From Clostridia bacterium (GTDB taxonomy: Bacteria; Bacillota; Clostridia; UBA1381), in assembly GCA_008668455.1 (NCBI GenBank), contig RQCD01000091.1:1-29282 (forward strand): a DNA stretch of 29,282 nucleotides, written 5' to 3'. How positions within the stretch are numbered: the stretch's first letter is position 1; each line of letters starts with the position of its first letter. The position numbers and the translations under genes are program-made. Positions 1 through 7,113 of this stretch are shown here, in pieces. The notes below the pieces were generated by a model. It saw only the letters and a list, made by a program, of their open reading frames with translations, made no database searches and had not been told where the DNA came from.

Positions 1-37
1 GACGTAATCCGTCACTTAAAATTAATAAAACTTTCAT
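1..37 (-). CDS. Start of a sulfatase/alkaline-phosphatase-like protein (partial)
   Basis: Only the first twelve codons lie in the window. They read MKVLLILSDGLR on the minus strand. An AAAGGAG ribosome binding site stands eight bases before the ATG at 37. The start lies 13 bases beyond the stop of the isomerase-like gene, so the two are probably co-transcribed. A beta-strand followed by SDG-[LM]-R near the N-terminus is typical of sulfatase/alkaline-phosphatase superfamily proteins, where the Asp binds metal. Twelve residues are too few to fix the family. The existence of a gene start is well supported; the product is a guess. Confidence 0.5.
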   Translation of the reverse strand, partial: MKVLLILSDGLR

Positions 38-50
38 TTCGGATGCTCCT

Positions 51-896
51 TTAAAAATATTTTTCTTTCAAGGATTCAAAGTTTTCTGCGATGTCCTTTA
101 GGGTATAGGGAACGTCCCGATCCCATCCTTTGCTGACCTCATACATAAAGACACCTTGATAATCCAATTCCTCAAGCTTTTGAAAAATCATGCCCCAGTC
201 GTTCACACCGTCGAGCGGAAGCCGGTGCTTTTCATCAATCGCATCATAGTCGGACGCATGAATGGTTCGAATGCGACCGTGCAGCTTGTGTTTGATCAGC
301 TGCTCCAGAAATTCGCCGTTTGCCTGCCGGGTCAGATGGTTGGTATCAAAGCACAGCATAAGCTCCGGAATTGCATCTAAAAACGCGATAATGTCATCCG
401 AATGGTTGCCAAGACAGGTGCGCGGAAGATCCTCCACGGCTAATACTGCTCCTAAAGATTGACACAGGTCTGATAAAATTTTCAGATTCTGAATTGCACG
501 CGCCATTTTTGCAGCGCGTTCCTCCTCTTTGTTCGGTTCGGAGGACGGATGTACCACAATGGTTTTAATTCCAATTTCAGTTGCACGGCGAATGCATTCC
601 TGCATGATTTCCATTGCCTTTTGGTTCTTTTCTTCCTCTAAATTTGCCGGGTGCAGCTCCGGTCCGAACGGAACGTGAAAGGACCAGAAGGTGACCCCAT
701 GCTGCCCGGCAAGCTGTCGGATTCTTTGTGGATTCTCGAAAAATCCGTCCTTTACAAGATCCTCATAATTTCTGGAAAGCTCTGCATAGGAAATTCCGCT
801 TTCCTGATAATGCAGAAAGCCCTGCTCGTTCATGCCGTCCTGTACCTCGAAAATACAGGTGCTTGCGCCCAATTTCCATTGGTGTCGGTCTGTCAT
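51..896 (-). CDS. Sugar phosphate isomerase/epimerase-like TIM barrel protein
   Basis: This 281-residue protein has the pattern of the xylose-isomerase-like/AP-endonuclease-2 TIM barrel family, which isomerises or epimerises sugars with a bound divalent metal. Conserved elements in order are VVHPSSEP, VEDLPR, CFDTNH, IHASDYD and YEVSKG. They supply the Glu, Asp, His and Glu expected as metal ligands. Length fits the family (about 270-300). The reading frame stays open upstream to a possible ATG at 932, but the start at 896 is preferred because AAAGGAG sits eight bases before it and the family begins near there. It is transcribed from a consensus promoter at 947-975, and a sulfatase-like gene follows 13 bases downstream. 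It diverges from a GH32-like gene, which suggests carbohydrate catabolism. The exact substrate cannot be told. Confidence 0.85.
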   Translation of the reverse strand: MTDRHQWKLGASTCIFEVQDGMNEQGFLHYQESGISYAELSRNYEDLVKDGFFENPQRIRQLAGQHGVTFWSFHVPFGPELHPANLEEEKNQKAMEIMQECIRRATEIGIKTIVVHPSSEPNKEEERAAKMARAIQNLKILSDLCQSLGAVLAVEDLPRTCLGNHSDDIIAFLDAIPELMLCFDTNHLTRQANGEFLEQLIKHKLHGRIRTIHASDYDAIDEKHRLPLDGVNDWGMIFQKLEELDYQGVFMYEVSKGWDRDVPYTLKDIAENFESLKEKYF

Positions 897-946
897 AATA
901 AATCTCCTTTGTTTTAAAATCCACATAAACACAAATTTACAAGGCT

Positions 947-975
947 ATTATAACACGCATATCCACATATGTCAA
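947..975 (-). promoter_or_regulatory. Sigma-A promoter of the isomerase gene
   Basis: On the minus strand TTGACA (970-975) and TATAAT (947-952) are separated by exactly 17 bases, a perfect consensus promoter about 50 bases before the start at 896. The spacer contains one copy of ATCCACATA (961-969, plus-strand reading). A second copy lies downstream at 919-927, 42 bases away, which is a possible operator pair. Confidence 0.85.
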
Positions 976-992
976 GGAAAAATAAAAAAATC

Positions 993-1021
993 TTGACAGA
1001 AAAAAATTGATATGATACAAT
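993..1021 (+). promoter_or_regulatory. Sigma-A promoter of the GH32-like gene
   Basis: TTGACA (993-998) and TACAAT (1016-1021) are 17 bases apart. A TG at 1013-1014, one base before the -10, makes it an extended -10. The start codon at 1053 is about 32 bases from the -10. Its -35 lies only 17 bases from the -35 of the divergent promoter, so the two polymerase sites are almost adjacent. Confidence 0.85.
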
Positions 1022-1052
1022 AGAAAAAAAGTAAAAAACAGGGAGAGATTGT

Positions 1053-2522
1053 ATGAAGTATAAGGGCAGCTATTTTAATATGTGGGACGCGTGGTTTTTG
1101 AATGATCATGAGACAATTCATGCGTTTCACCTGAAAGCGCACGACGGGGAAAACTGGAATGTGGGGCATGTTTACACAGAGGATTTACTGCATTTTAAGA
1201 AAATGTGCGATGTTCTGGAAACCCTGCCGGAGGAGAAATACCCGGATGACTGTTTAGGAAAGTTTACCGGGTGTGCAGTGGAAAAGGACGGTGTGTACTA
1301 TCTTTTCTACACTATGCGCGACCGGATTCGTTCCGAAAAGATCGGACTTGCAATTTCGCACGATTTAGAGCATTTTGAAGAATATGAGCATAACCCGGTG
1401 CTTGTGCCGGACGAGAACATTTTTGCGGTTTATCCGAAAGGACAAAAAACAGATTTCCGGGATTTGCATGTCGTTTTTGATGAGGAGAGAGGAAAGTATC
1501 TTGGCTATTTCGCGGCAATGGCGAATATTCCGGGGCGCGGAGAACTGGGTGTGGTCGGCATGACGGAAAGCGCCGATCTGATCCATTGGGAAAATCAGAA
1601 GATTGTCTATGTGCCGGAGTTTAACGGTGTGGTAGAAGTGCCGAACATTTTTAAGCTGGACGGGAAATGGTATCTGACGCTTTTGACCGGAACGCAATAT
1701 GGTGCAAAAGGCGCAGTTTCCGACCCGAATATCAGCTGGTTCACCATCTGGGCATCTGCCGATTCGCCGGACGGTCCGTTTTTATCAAGTCCGGATAACA
1801 TCTTTCTTGGCAGTACTATGGAGGGCGGCTATACCTGCCGCTGCTTTGACTATCACGGAAAAACCTATGTGATGTATATTGACCGGAGCGAATATGGCGC
1901 ATCTATTTCTTTGCCGAAAGAGGTTCGTGTAGTGGATGAAAAAATTGTACCCTGCTATACCGATATTCTGCAAAAGCTCCGTACCGGAAAGAGTTGGAAT
2001 CAGTTCACCTTTGACCGTGTTCCGACTGCGTGGGCATGGGGTGCAGTTGTTGCAGGAACGGTTTCTTCTGATCAGAAGACTGTCAGAATTGAGGGAGTTC
2101 CAAATAGTTTTCAGGCATTCCAAATGCGCGACGTTTCTGCTGGATCACTGGAGACGGAATTTACCCTGTCCGGAGATTTTTCCGAGGCCGGTTTGGTATT
2201 CTATTGTTCGGATCAGCCGCTCAAAAATACAAAAGAATGCTTTGGAAAGGAGCATACCATATCGCTTGATCGCAAAAATCAGCGGTTTGTGCTATATGAA
2301 AACAGTCTGACCCCGGTTTGCTGCCGTAACTTTGATTTCACAAAAAAAGATCAATGGCATATTCGTGTGCTTGCTATGGAGGGACAGTTAGAGGTCTATG
2401 TGGATGATGTTCTTCTGATGCAGAGAGGGTTAAAGACGGAAAAATGCATCTCTGCCGGATTGTTTGCGTTTGACGGAAGAGCAGAATTTAGAGATTTGAA
2501 GATTTATGAATTAGAGCAATAA
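1053..2522 (+). CDS. GH32/GH68-clan beta-propeller glycosidase-like protein
   Basis: The protein has 489 residues. The N-terminal part (about 1-310) looks like the five-bladed propeller of clan GH-J/GH32 (sucrose, fructan and related beta-fructosides). The C-terminal part (about 335-489) resembles the GH32 beta-sandwich. The three catalytic blocks can be matched loosely: MWDAWFLND near residue 12-18 for the nucleophile, FRDL for the usual RDP, and VEVP for the usual ECP, so Asp, Asp and Glu are retained while the residues around them differ. There is no signal peptide, so it is predicted cytoplasmic. A GGGAGA ribosome binding site precedes the ATG. It diverges from the isomerase gene and ends at a two-way terminator. 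The distant motifs leave the substrate open; a GH43-like or other propeller hydrolase is possible. Confidence 0.7.
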   Translation: MKYKGSYFNMWDAWFLNDHETIHAFHLKAHDGENWNVGHVYTEDLLHFKKMCDVLETLPEEKYPDDCLGKFTGCAVEKDGVYYLFYTMRDRIRSEKIGLAISHDLEHFEEYEHNPVLVPDENIFAVYPKGQKTDFRDLHVVFDEERGKYLGYFAAMANIPGRGELGVVGMTESADLIHWENQKIVYVPEFNGVVEVPNIFKLDGKWYLTLLTGTQYGAKGAVSDPNISWFTIWASADSPDGPFLSSPDNIFLGSTMEGGYTCRCFDYHGKTYVMYIDRSEYGASISLPKEVRVVDEKIVPCYTDILQKLRTGKSWNQFTFDRVPTAWAWGAVVAGTVSSDQKTVRIEGVPNSFQAFQMRDVSAGSLETEFTLSGDFSEAGLVFYCSDQPLKNTKECFGKEHTISLDRKNQRFVLYENSLTPVCCRNFDFTKKDQWHIRVLAMEGQLEVYVDDVLLMQRGLKTEKCISAGLFAFDGRAEFRDLKIYELEQ

Positions 2523-2526
2523 AAAG

Positions 2527-2558
2527 TCGCGAAGCATTGTGAAAGCTCCGCGATTTTT
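2527..2558. terminator. Two-way intrinsic terminator between convergent genes
   Basis: TCGCGAAGC (2527-2535) pairs with GCTCCGCGA (2545-2553) around a short loop, followed by TTTTT. On the minus strand the one mismatch becomes a G-U pair and the hairpin is followed by CTTTTTA. It lies between the convergent GH32-like gene (stop 2522) and the B12-riboswitch operon (stop 2563), so it can serve both. Confidence 0.8.
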
Positions 2559-2562
2559 CTAT

Positions 2563-5250
2563 TTATTTGTTAATCCATGCTGCCGGAAAGAGGGGTACTC
2601 CTGCCGGGGTAAGGATCAGGTAGTAGGGGGCAGCGTTTTGTGCTATCCATTCGATTGCCGGGGCAAGGGAGGTATTGTCTGTTTTTTTCGGGTCTGTTTT
2701 TGCAGATGAACCGGCAGAGGACGATCCCATGCTGCCGCCGCTCCACTTTTTAGAGCTGGCATCCTGGGTGTAGTCAACGGTGTAATAAAGCTTTACCCGG
2801 TCGCCGCTTTTTAACACATAGTCACTGATGCCAACCTCCGGAGCATTTCCGTTTACCGTATACATCCAGCCGCTTTTTGAACCCTTGTCTAATTGTGCAA
2901 GCGTTTCGCCGTCCTTGGTAACCGAGGTAATATATCCTTTCTCAAGCCCCTTGGAGCTCATATTTGCCTCTTTGAATGCCTTTTGGAGCAGCGCTGCAAC
3001 GGTTGCGCCCTCCGGCATGGTGTAGCTGTCGGACAGCCAGTCGGATTCATGCGTGGAAACGGTGCAGAATACGGTCATTTCAGAATCGGATTCTCCCGGT
3101 GTTTCCGGCTGATCCTTAGAATCGTCCGAAAGTCCGTCGTCGGTTGCTGCTGCAAACGGCTTTAAGACTTTCGGAACGGTAACGGCTGTACCGCCCTTGG
3201 AGACTTGTGTATACACATTGAAGGAATCGCAGCTTTTCAGCTGTTCTAACACAAGCAATGCACGGAAACCCTGTTCAGTGGCAAGCGCACGCGCCTTGTC
3301 GCCCTGCGTTCCGGATACATAGGAGGTGGTGAAGCCGTCCATAGAATCACTTGCATAGAGCATCACTGCATCTGCAAGCGTTCCGCCGGATTTCTGAAAG
3401 CGTGTATCCTTTGCCGGATTGATTCCTGTTGCTGCAAGACCGATAATCACCATTGCGTCGGTGTTAATATTGCCGAATGAGCCATTCTCGCCCTGTGCCT
3501 GGCTTAAACCGTTGACTGCCTTTTCGGTAAATGCCTGAACGGACGGATCGTCCGAAAAGCGTGCAAGCGCTGCAAGCGCCGTTCCGGTGGTATCGGCATC
3601 GTCATATTTTTCATTTCCCCAGACGGAGAAGAACAATCCGTTTTCACCCTGTGCGTCCAAAAGCAGCCGGAGCATAGCCTTTTGCTGTTCGGATGTAAGT
3701 GTTATCTGTCCTGCCTCCTCCGCTAAAAGAATCCACGGAGCGGCATAGTAGCTTGAACCGAGGTTCATGCTTTGCAGCTTTTCCGGATTGCTGTAGGTTT
3801 CGCCCTGATAGGGAGTCAGGCTGGTGGTATCAATATTAAGTGCAGAAAGAATGATTTCTGCCTTTGCCCGGTCGGAGGAGAGCGGTGTGTTTTTAGAAAG
3901 CTGATTTGCAATTTTATTCTGATAGCCTGCATAATCGGTGCTGTTTTTACCAAAACCAAGCGTTTCATAGACTGCCATATCAAATACAACCCATTCCTCC
4001 GCGCTGTTCTGATAGGTGTTTGCAATGCGGTGCATAAGCTCTGTTTTTGCATTGGAGGACGGATAGATCAGAATGGTGATCGGCTTGCGGATGGATGCAC
4101 CCTTTTCGTTTGTCCATTGCAGTGTTGCCGTTTCGGTTACCGCCTGACCGGATGTGTTTTGTTTTGCCAGGGTGATCTGATCCGCATAAAAGGTGAGGTA
4201 GCCATGCTTGATATCTTTTTTTCCCTGACTGCAAAGAACGGAAATTCCCTGGGAAACGGTTTGACCGTCTTTCAGATAGGAAATGGAATCGCCGACTGCA
4301 GCATCGGAGGAAACCGAAATCACAGACGCAGTCTTTTGTGCCTCGGACAAAAGCTGATCGTCCAGGTCAGCAGAACCGGTATAGGTGTTGTTTCCGCTGT
4401 TGGTGGTGTCGGTAACCGTACCATTTCCCCAAAGCCGTCCGACCTTGCCGGATGCGCCGACAAGTGTTCCGTTTGACGCACAGTCGGAAATGAGGGGAGA
4501 ATAATCGCCCGTGCTGCTGCCTGCCTGCCCTAAAAGACCGCCGGCATAAATACCCGGTGCATACACCGTTCCGTTATTCGTGCAGCCGGAAAGCTGAACG
4601 CAGTTTTTATTTGAGCCGACCAGACCGCCGGCGAACGTATTATTGTAGCTGCCGGTTACCATAACTGTTCCGTTATTGACGCAGTTTTCTAAAACCATGC
4701 GGATATTTTCGTATCGGTATTCGATTCCGTCGTCATAGCCGCCGATCAGACCGCCGATCCCCTCGCAGCCTCTTGCCAGGGCGGAAACAGACGCTTCATT
4801 CGTGCAGTTTTTTAAAGTCACATTTCCTCTTGCACGCGCAGAAAGACCGCCGACATACGCATAAGGCTCGGAGCAGTAAATTTCGCCGCGGATTGTCAGA
4901 TTTTCAACTGCTGCGTTCTCTAAGCAGCCAAAAAATCCAAAGTAGCTAAGCGACGGATCGTCTACAGTCACCGTCACGCTGTAGCCGTTTCCGTCAAAAA
5001 TGCCGCGATAGGGGAACATGCTATTTTTTCCGAGCGGTGTCCAGGAATCCGGAATGACCAGATCGTTTTCCAGTTCTATCATGGCATCAGCGTTGTTACC
5101 GTTGTTAATTTCTTTTGCAAGTGAGGCTAATTCCTCTGCCGTTTTGATGTGATAGGTGTTTGCTTCTGCAAACACAGGAATGGTAAAAAGGCTAAACGTG
5201 ATTGAAAGAGTGGTGAGCCAGCCTGCAAGCTTTTGGATTTTTCGTTTCAT
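2563..5250 (-). CDS. Exported GLUG / alpha-toroid / transcobalamin-like (DUF4430) protein, candidate B12 binder
   Basis: The 895-residue protein starts with a signal peptide ending near PVFAEA. Residues about 30-280 carry GLUG-type repeats (GGLSAR, GGLIGG, GGLVGS, GGLLGQ), a beta-helix-like surface module. A beta-sandwich follows (about 290-395). Residues about 400-690 form an alpha/alpha-toroid of the terpene-cyclase/intrinsic-factor type with repeats such as QGENGLF and QGENGSFG. Residues about 723-828 match the transcobalamin-like C-terminal domain (DUF4430), with SKSGWMYTVNG and LKSGDRVKLYYTVDY. Toroid plus this beta domain is the order seen in animal intrinsic factor and transcobalamin. 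It is second in an operon led by a cobalamin riboswitch, 17 bases after the first gene. Cobalamin binding is therefore inferred, not shown. No SLH domain, LPXTG motif or clear membrane anchor is visible; the tail after residue 830 is low-complexity and then mildly hydrophobic. Confidence 0.88.
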   Translation of the reverse strand: MKRKIQKLAGWLTTLSITFSLFTIPVFAEANTYHIKTAEELASLAKEINNGNNADAMIELENDLVIPDSWTPLGKNSMFPYRGIFDGNGYSVTVTVDDPSLSYFGFFGCLENAAVENLTIRGEIYCSEPYAYVGGLSARARGNVTLKNCTNEASVSALARGCEGIGGLIGGYDDGIEYRYENIRMVLENCVNNGTVMVTGSYNNTFAGGLVGSNKNCVQLSGCTNNGTVYAPGIYAGGLLGQAGSSTGDYSPLISDCASNGTLVGASGKVGRLWGNGTVTDTTNSGNNTYTGSADLDDQLLSEAQKTASVISVSSDAAVGDSISYLKDGQTVSQGISVLCSQGKKDIKHGYLTFYADQITLAKQNTSGQAVTETATLQWTNEKGASIRKPITILIYPSSNAKTELMHRIANTYQNSAEEWVVFDMAVYETLGFGKNSTDYAGYQNKIANQLSKNTPLSSDRAKAEIILSALNIDTTSLTPYQGETYSNPEKLQSMNLGSSYYAAPWILLAEEAGQITLTSEQQKAMLRLLLDAQGENGLFFSVWGNEKYDDADTTGTALAALARFSDDPSVQAFTEKAVNGLSQAQGENGSFGNINTDAMVIIGLAATGINPAKDTRFQKSGGTLADAVMLYASDSMDGFTTSYVSGTQGDKARALATEQGFRALLVLEQLKSCDSFNVYTQVSKGGTAVTVPKVLKPFAAATDDGLSDDSKDQPETPGESDSEMTVFCTVSTHESDWLSDSYTMPEGATVAALLQKAFKEANMSSKGLEKGYITSVTKDGETLAQLDKGSKSGWMYTVNGNAPEVGISDYVLKSGDRVKLYYTVDYTQDASSKKWSGGSMGSSSAGSSAKTDPKKTDNTSLAPAIEWIAQNAAPYYLILTPAGVPLFPAAWINK

Positions 5251-5267
5251 GAGTTTTCTTTCCTTTC

Positions 5268-6539
5268 TTATTTGGTTGCCGCCGGGGTGAGCGGATGCAG
5301 TGTTTCCGGAGAATCAAGCAGCATTGCGCGAACTGTGTCCGCACCGTCTGTCACAAAAGCGGAGGGCGCTGTCACGGTTGTTTCGCCGGCGGTAAAGGTG
5401 TTTTTTATCATAGCGGCGCTTTTGAGAGTCTTTCCCTTATATGCCGCAAAGATCACATAATAAGTCCCGTCCTCTGCCGCAGAAACAACGGCATTGTTTC
5501 CGGAAAAGGATATGCCCCAGTCCGGCGCAGTCTCTGCTCTTTTCGGAACAGGATATCCGTTAAATTCTCCCGGACGGATTTCAAAGATGTCCGATTTTAA
5601 CACTTTTTCCGGTAGTTCTGCGGTTTTGTAGCCTGTGATGCCGGTAACGGAGGAGTAGCCTTTGTTCAGGGTGTCCGTATAGCTGTTTTTCTGACTGTCA
5701 TAATATACATTTTGGCAAGTCAGCTCCGATAGTTCTGATATATTGTGCGTGATAATGCGTTTTTTTCCTGAACCGCTGAGTTTTCCGGCATAGTAGCTGT
5801 TATTCAGATGAAGTTTTGCGTCCTTGCTGGGAGCATATCCGATAATTCCGCATACCGTTCCATTTGAGAGGTTCCCCAAAATGGCGCTGTTGGATAAATC
5901 CAGAGTACAGTAATAGCCAACGTATCCTAAAATACCGCCTGCATAACCGGAGGATGAACCGCTGATGGTAACGCTGCTTACGCAGCTTTGAACGGTTAGA
6001 GAGCTGTCCTGATTGATCATTCCGGACACTCCTCCGACCAGTGCGCCAATGTATAGCTGACTCCCGGAGGAGATCGAAATATTGCCGGTAACTGTACACT
6101 GATCCACTGCGGCAGTATGACCGTCCGGAATGAATCCGGCAATCGTGCCAACATAGCTGAATCCGCAGCTGCCTTCTTCTATAGTGATGTTTTCTAAATT
6201 CAGATTTGTAACCGTCCCGGTCAGTTCACCGATTAAGCCGGTGTTATATGTTGTACCCCAGTTTCCGGTTTTTCCGGCAAGCTTTAGATTGGAAATCGTA
6301 TGTCCGCCGCCATCGAACGTTCCGGCAAGGCTCGGAATCAGATATTGTTCCGCATTCATGCCAGAGAGGTCAAGGTCGGCGCAAAGCCGGACGGAACCGA
6401 CCGATTCCTGTTCTTTGAGCGCGAATAAATCCTCCTTGGATTTGATTTCATAGACGCTTGTCTCCTGGGCAAATGCCGGGAGGGTGTTTAAAATACTTCC
6501 TGCTGCCAGTACCAGGGCGGCAATCTTTTGACATTTCAT
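5268..6539 (-). CDS. Exported GLUG-repeat protein, first gene of the cobalamin-riboswitch operon
   Basis: This 423-residue protein begins MKCQKIAALVLAAG and has a signal peptide ending near AFAQE. The start at 6539 is chosen because GAAAGGAA precedes it and the signal peptide begins there; an upstream in-frame ATG at 6599 falls inside the riboswitch terminator. Residues about 45-285 hold GLUG-like beta repeats (GTFDGGGHTISNLKL, TGLIGELTG, VGTIAGF, IGALVGG, AGGILGY, CGIIGYA). The last 75 residues or so form a beta-sandwich ending near DSPETLHPL, similar in pattern to modules at 23844-26876 and 27055-28944. No enzyme motif or anchor is seen. Its position directly behind the cobalamin leader and 17 bases before the transcobalamin-like gene suggests that the two exported proteins act together at the surface. 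Function unknown. Confidence 0.85.
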   Translation of the reverse strand: MKCQKIAALVLAAGSILNTLPAFAQETSVYEIKSKEDLFALKEQESVGSVRLCADLDLSGMNAEQYLIPSLAGTFDGGGHTISNLKLAGKTGNWGTTYNTGLIGELTGTVTNLNLENITIEEGSCGFSYVGTIAGFIPDGHTAAVDQCTVTGNISISSGSQLYIGALVGGVSGMINQDSSLTVQSCVSSVTISGSSSGYAGGILGYVGYYCTLDLSNSAILGNLSNGTVCGIIGYAPSKDAKLHLNNSYYAGKLSGSGKKRIITHNISELSELTCQNVYYDSQKNSYTDTLNKGYSSVTGITGYKTAELPEKVLKSDIFEIRPGEFNGYPVPKRAETAPDWGISFSGNNAVVSAAEDGTYYVIFAAYKGKTLKSAAMIKNTFTAGETTVTAPSAFVTDGADTVRAMLLDSPETLHPLTPAATK

Positions 6540-6582
6540 TATTTTACCATTCCTTTCTTCTTTTAAAAAATGTCGCGCAAAC

Positions 6583-6609
6583 AAAAAGCAGCAACCCAAA
6601 AAGGGTTGC
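6583..6609 (-). terminator. Riboswitch-controlled intrinsic terminator
   Basis: On the minus strand GCAACCC (6609-6603) pairs with GGGTTGC (6597-6591) across a five-base T loop, followed by TGCTTTTTGT. It lies about 45 bases before the start of the first gene. A GTTGCC element just past the aptamer (6693-6688) can pair with GGCAAC (6610-6605), the left arm of this hairpin, which would form an antiterminator. This is the layout of a transcription-terminating OFF switch. Confidence 0.85.
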
Positions 6610-6695
6610 CACAGCAGTTATTTCTGTGCGCACCGCAAAAAACAGACGCAGCTGTCTCTATTGCCTCTGCGAAAGCACGCTTTACAAGGCAACAT

Positions 6696-6883
6696 CAAAG
6701 CAGGTCTTCTGACTCCGATCCTATCAAAATGCGTCTCTTTTCAAGCCTTCTCAGTTTCCCAATGACCGGCTTTCGCCAAAGAAAAAAGACATTCAGACCG
6801 ATACAGCGACTGGTATCGTCCGGGATTCTCACCCGGTTCCCTTTTCACGCAAAGCGCCCCAAACGGGCTGCCTGCGCACTTTG
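6696..6883 (-). promoter_or_regulatory. Cobalamin (adenosylcobalamin-type) riboswitch aptamer
   Basis: On the minus strand the conserved blocks occur in order: AAAAGGGAA, then GGGTGAGAATCCCGG, a CAGTCGCTGT core segment, and the 3-prime block GTCAGAAGACCTGC (6713-6700). P1 can form between 6883-6871 (CAAAG and CAGG segments) and 6704-6696 (CCTGCTTTG). This is the B12-box arrangement of class I cobalamin riboswitches. In bacteria these RNAs normally shut off B12 uptake or synthesis genes when cobalamin is plentiful. Here the RNA controls two exported GLUG proteins, the second with a transcobalamin-like domain. The promoter (6895-6923) lies immediately upstream and the terminator (6583-6609) downstream. 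Confidence 0.93.
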
Positions 6884-6894
6884 TTTGCATTTAT

Positions 6895-6923
6895 AGTATA
6901 CCACAAAATTTTCCGGATGTAAA
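6895..6923 (-). promoter_or_regulatory. Sigma-A promoter of the riboswitch operon
   Basis: On the minus strand TTTACA (6918-6923) and TATACT (6895-6900) are 17 bases apart. The predicted transcription start is near 6888, a few bases before the P1 stem of the riboswitch. A tandem repeat (6928-6973) abuts the -35 on the upstream side. Confidence 0.85.
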
Positions 6924-6927
6924 GACA

Positions 6928-6973
6928 TAATTAAACAATTGATCTTACGATAATTAAACAATTGATCTTACGA
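6928..6973. repeat. Perfect tandem duplication of a 23-bp A/T-rich unit
   Basis: Two identical 23-bp units run head to tail at 6928-6950 and 6951-6973; each contains TTAAACAATTGATCTTACGA. They end five bases upstream of the -35 of the riboswitch promoter. They may be an activator or repressor site, an UP-like element, or simple replication slippage. Confidence 0.9.
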
Positions 6974-7015
6974 TAGCTTTGTTAGGCTCTGTAAGAACAT
7001 TCGCACCCAATTATA

Positions 7016-7043
7016 AAAACCCGAACCGGCGGCTCGGGTTTTT
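7016..7043 (-). terminator. Intrinsic terminator after the Na/Pi cotransporter gene
   Basis: AAAACCCGA (7016-7024) pairs with TCGGGTTTT (7034-7042) across a nine-base loop. T tracts occur on both sides, so it can work in both directions. It lies about 70 bases past the stop of the minus-strand cotransporter gene and insulates the riboswitch operon downstream. Confidence 0.85.
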
Positions 7044-7113
7044 ATGATATTCTGACGCTTCAGTTTTTTTGCGGTAAAGCGAACCGGAGCATTTGGGCAG
7101 CCGGCAGCTCTTT

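Noticed and set aside
3772..4476. A 234-codon open frame on the plus strand opposite the transcobalamin-like gene
   Set aside because: It lies wholly inside the GLUG/toroid coding region, has no ribosome binding site or family resemblance, and mirrors the codon bias of the real gene.
6570..6896. A 108-codon plus-strand open frame across the riboswitch
   Set aside because: It overlaps the conserved cobalamin aptamer and terminator of the opposite strand; its amino-acid composition (Arg, Ser, Pro rich) looks like chance translation.
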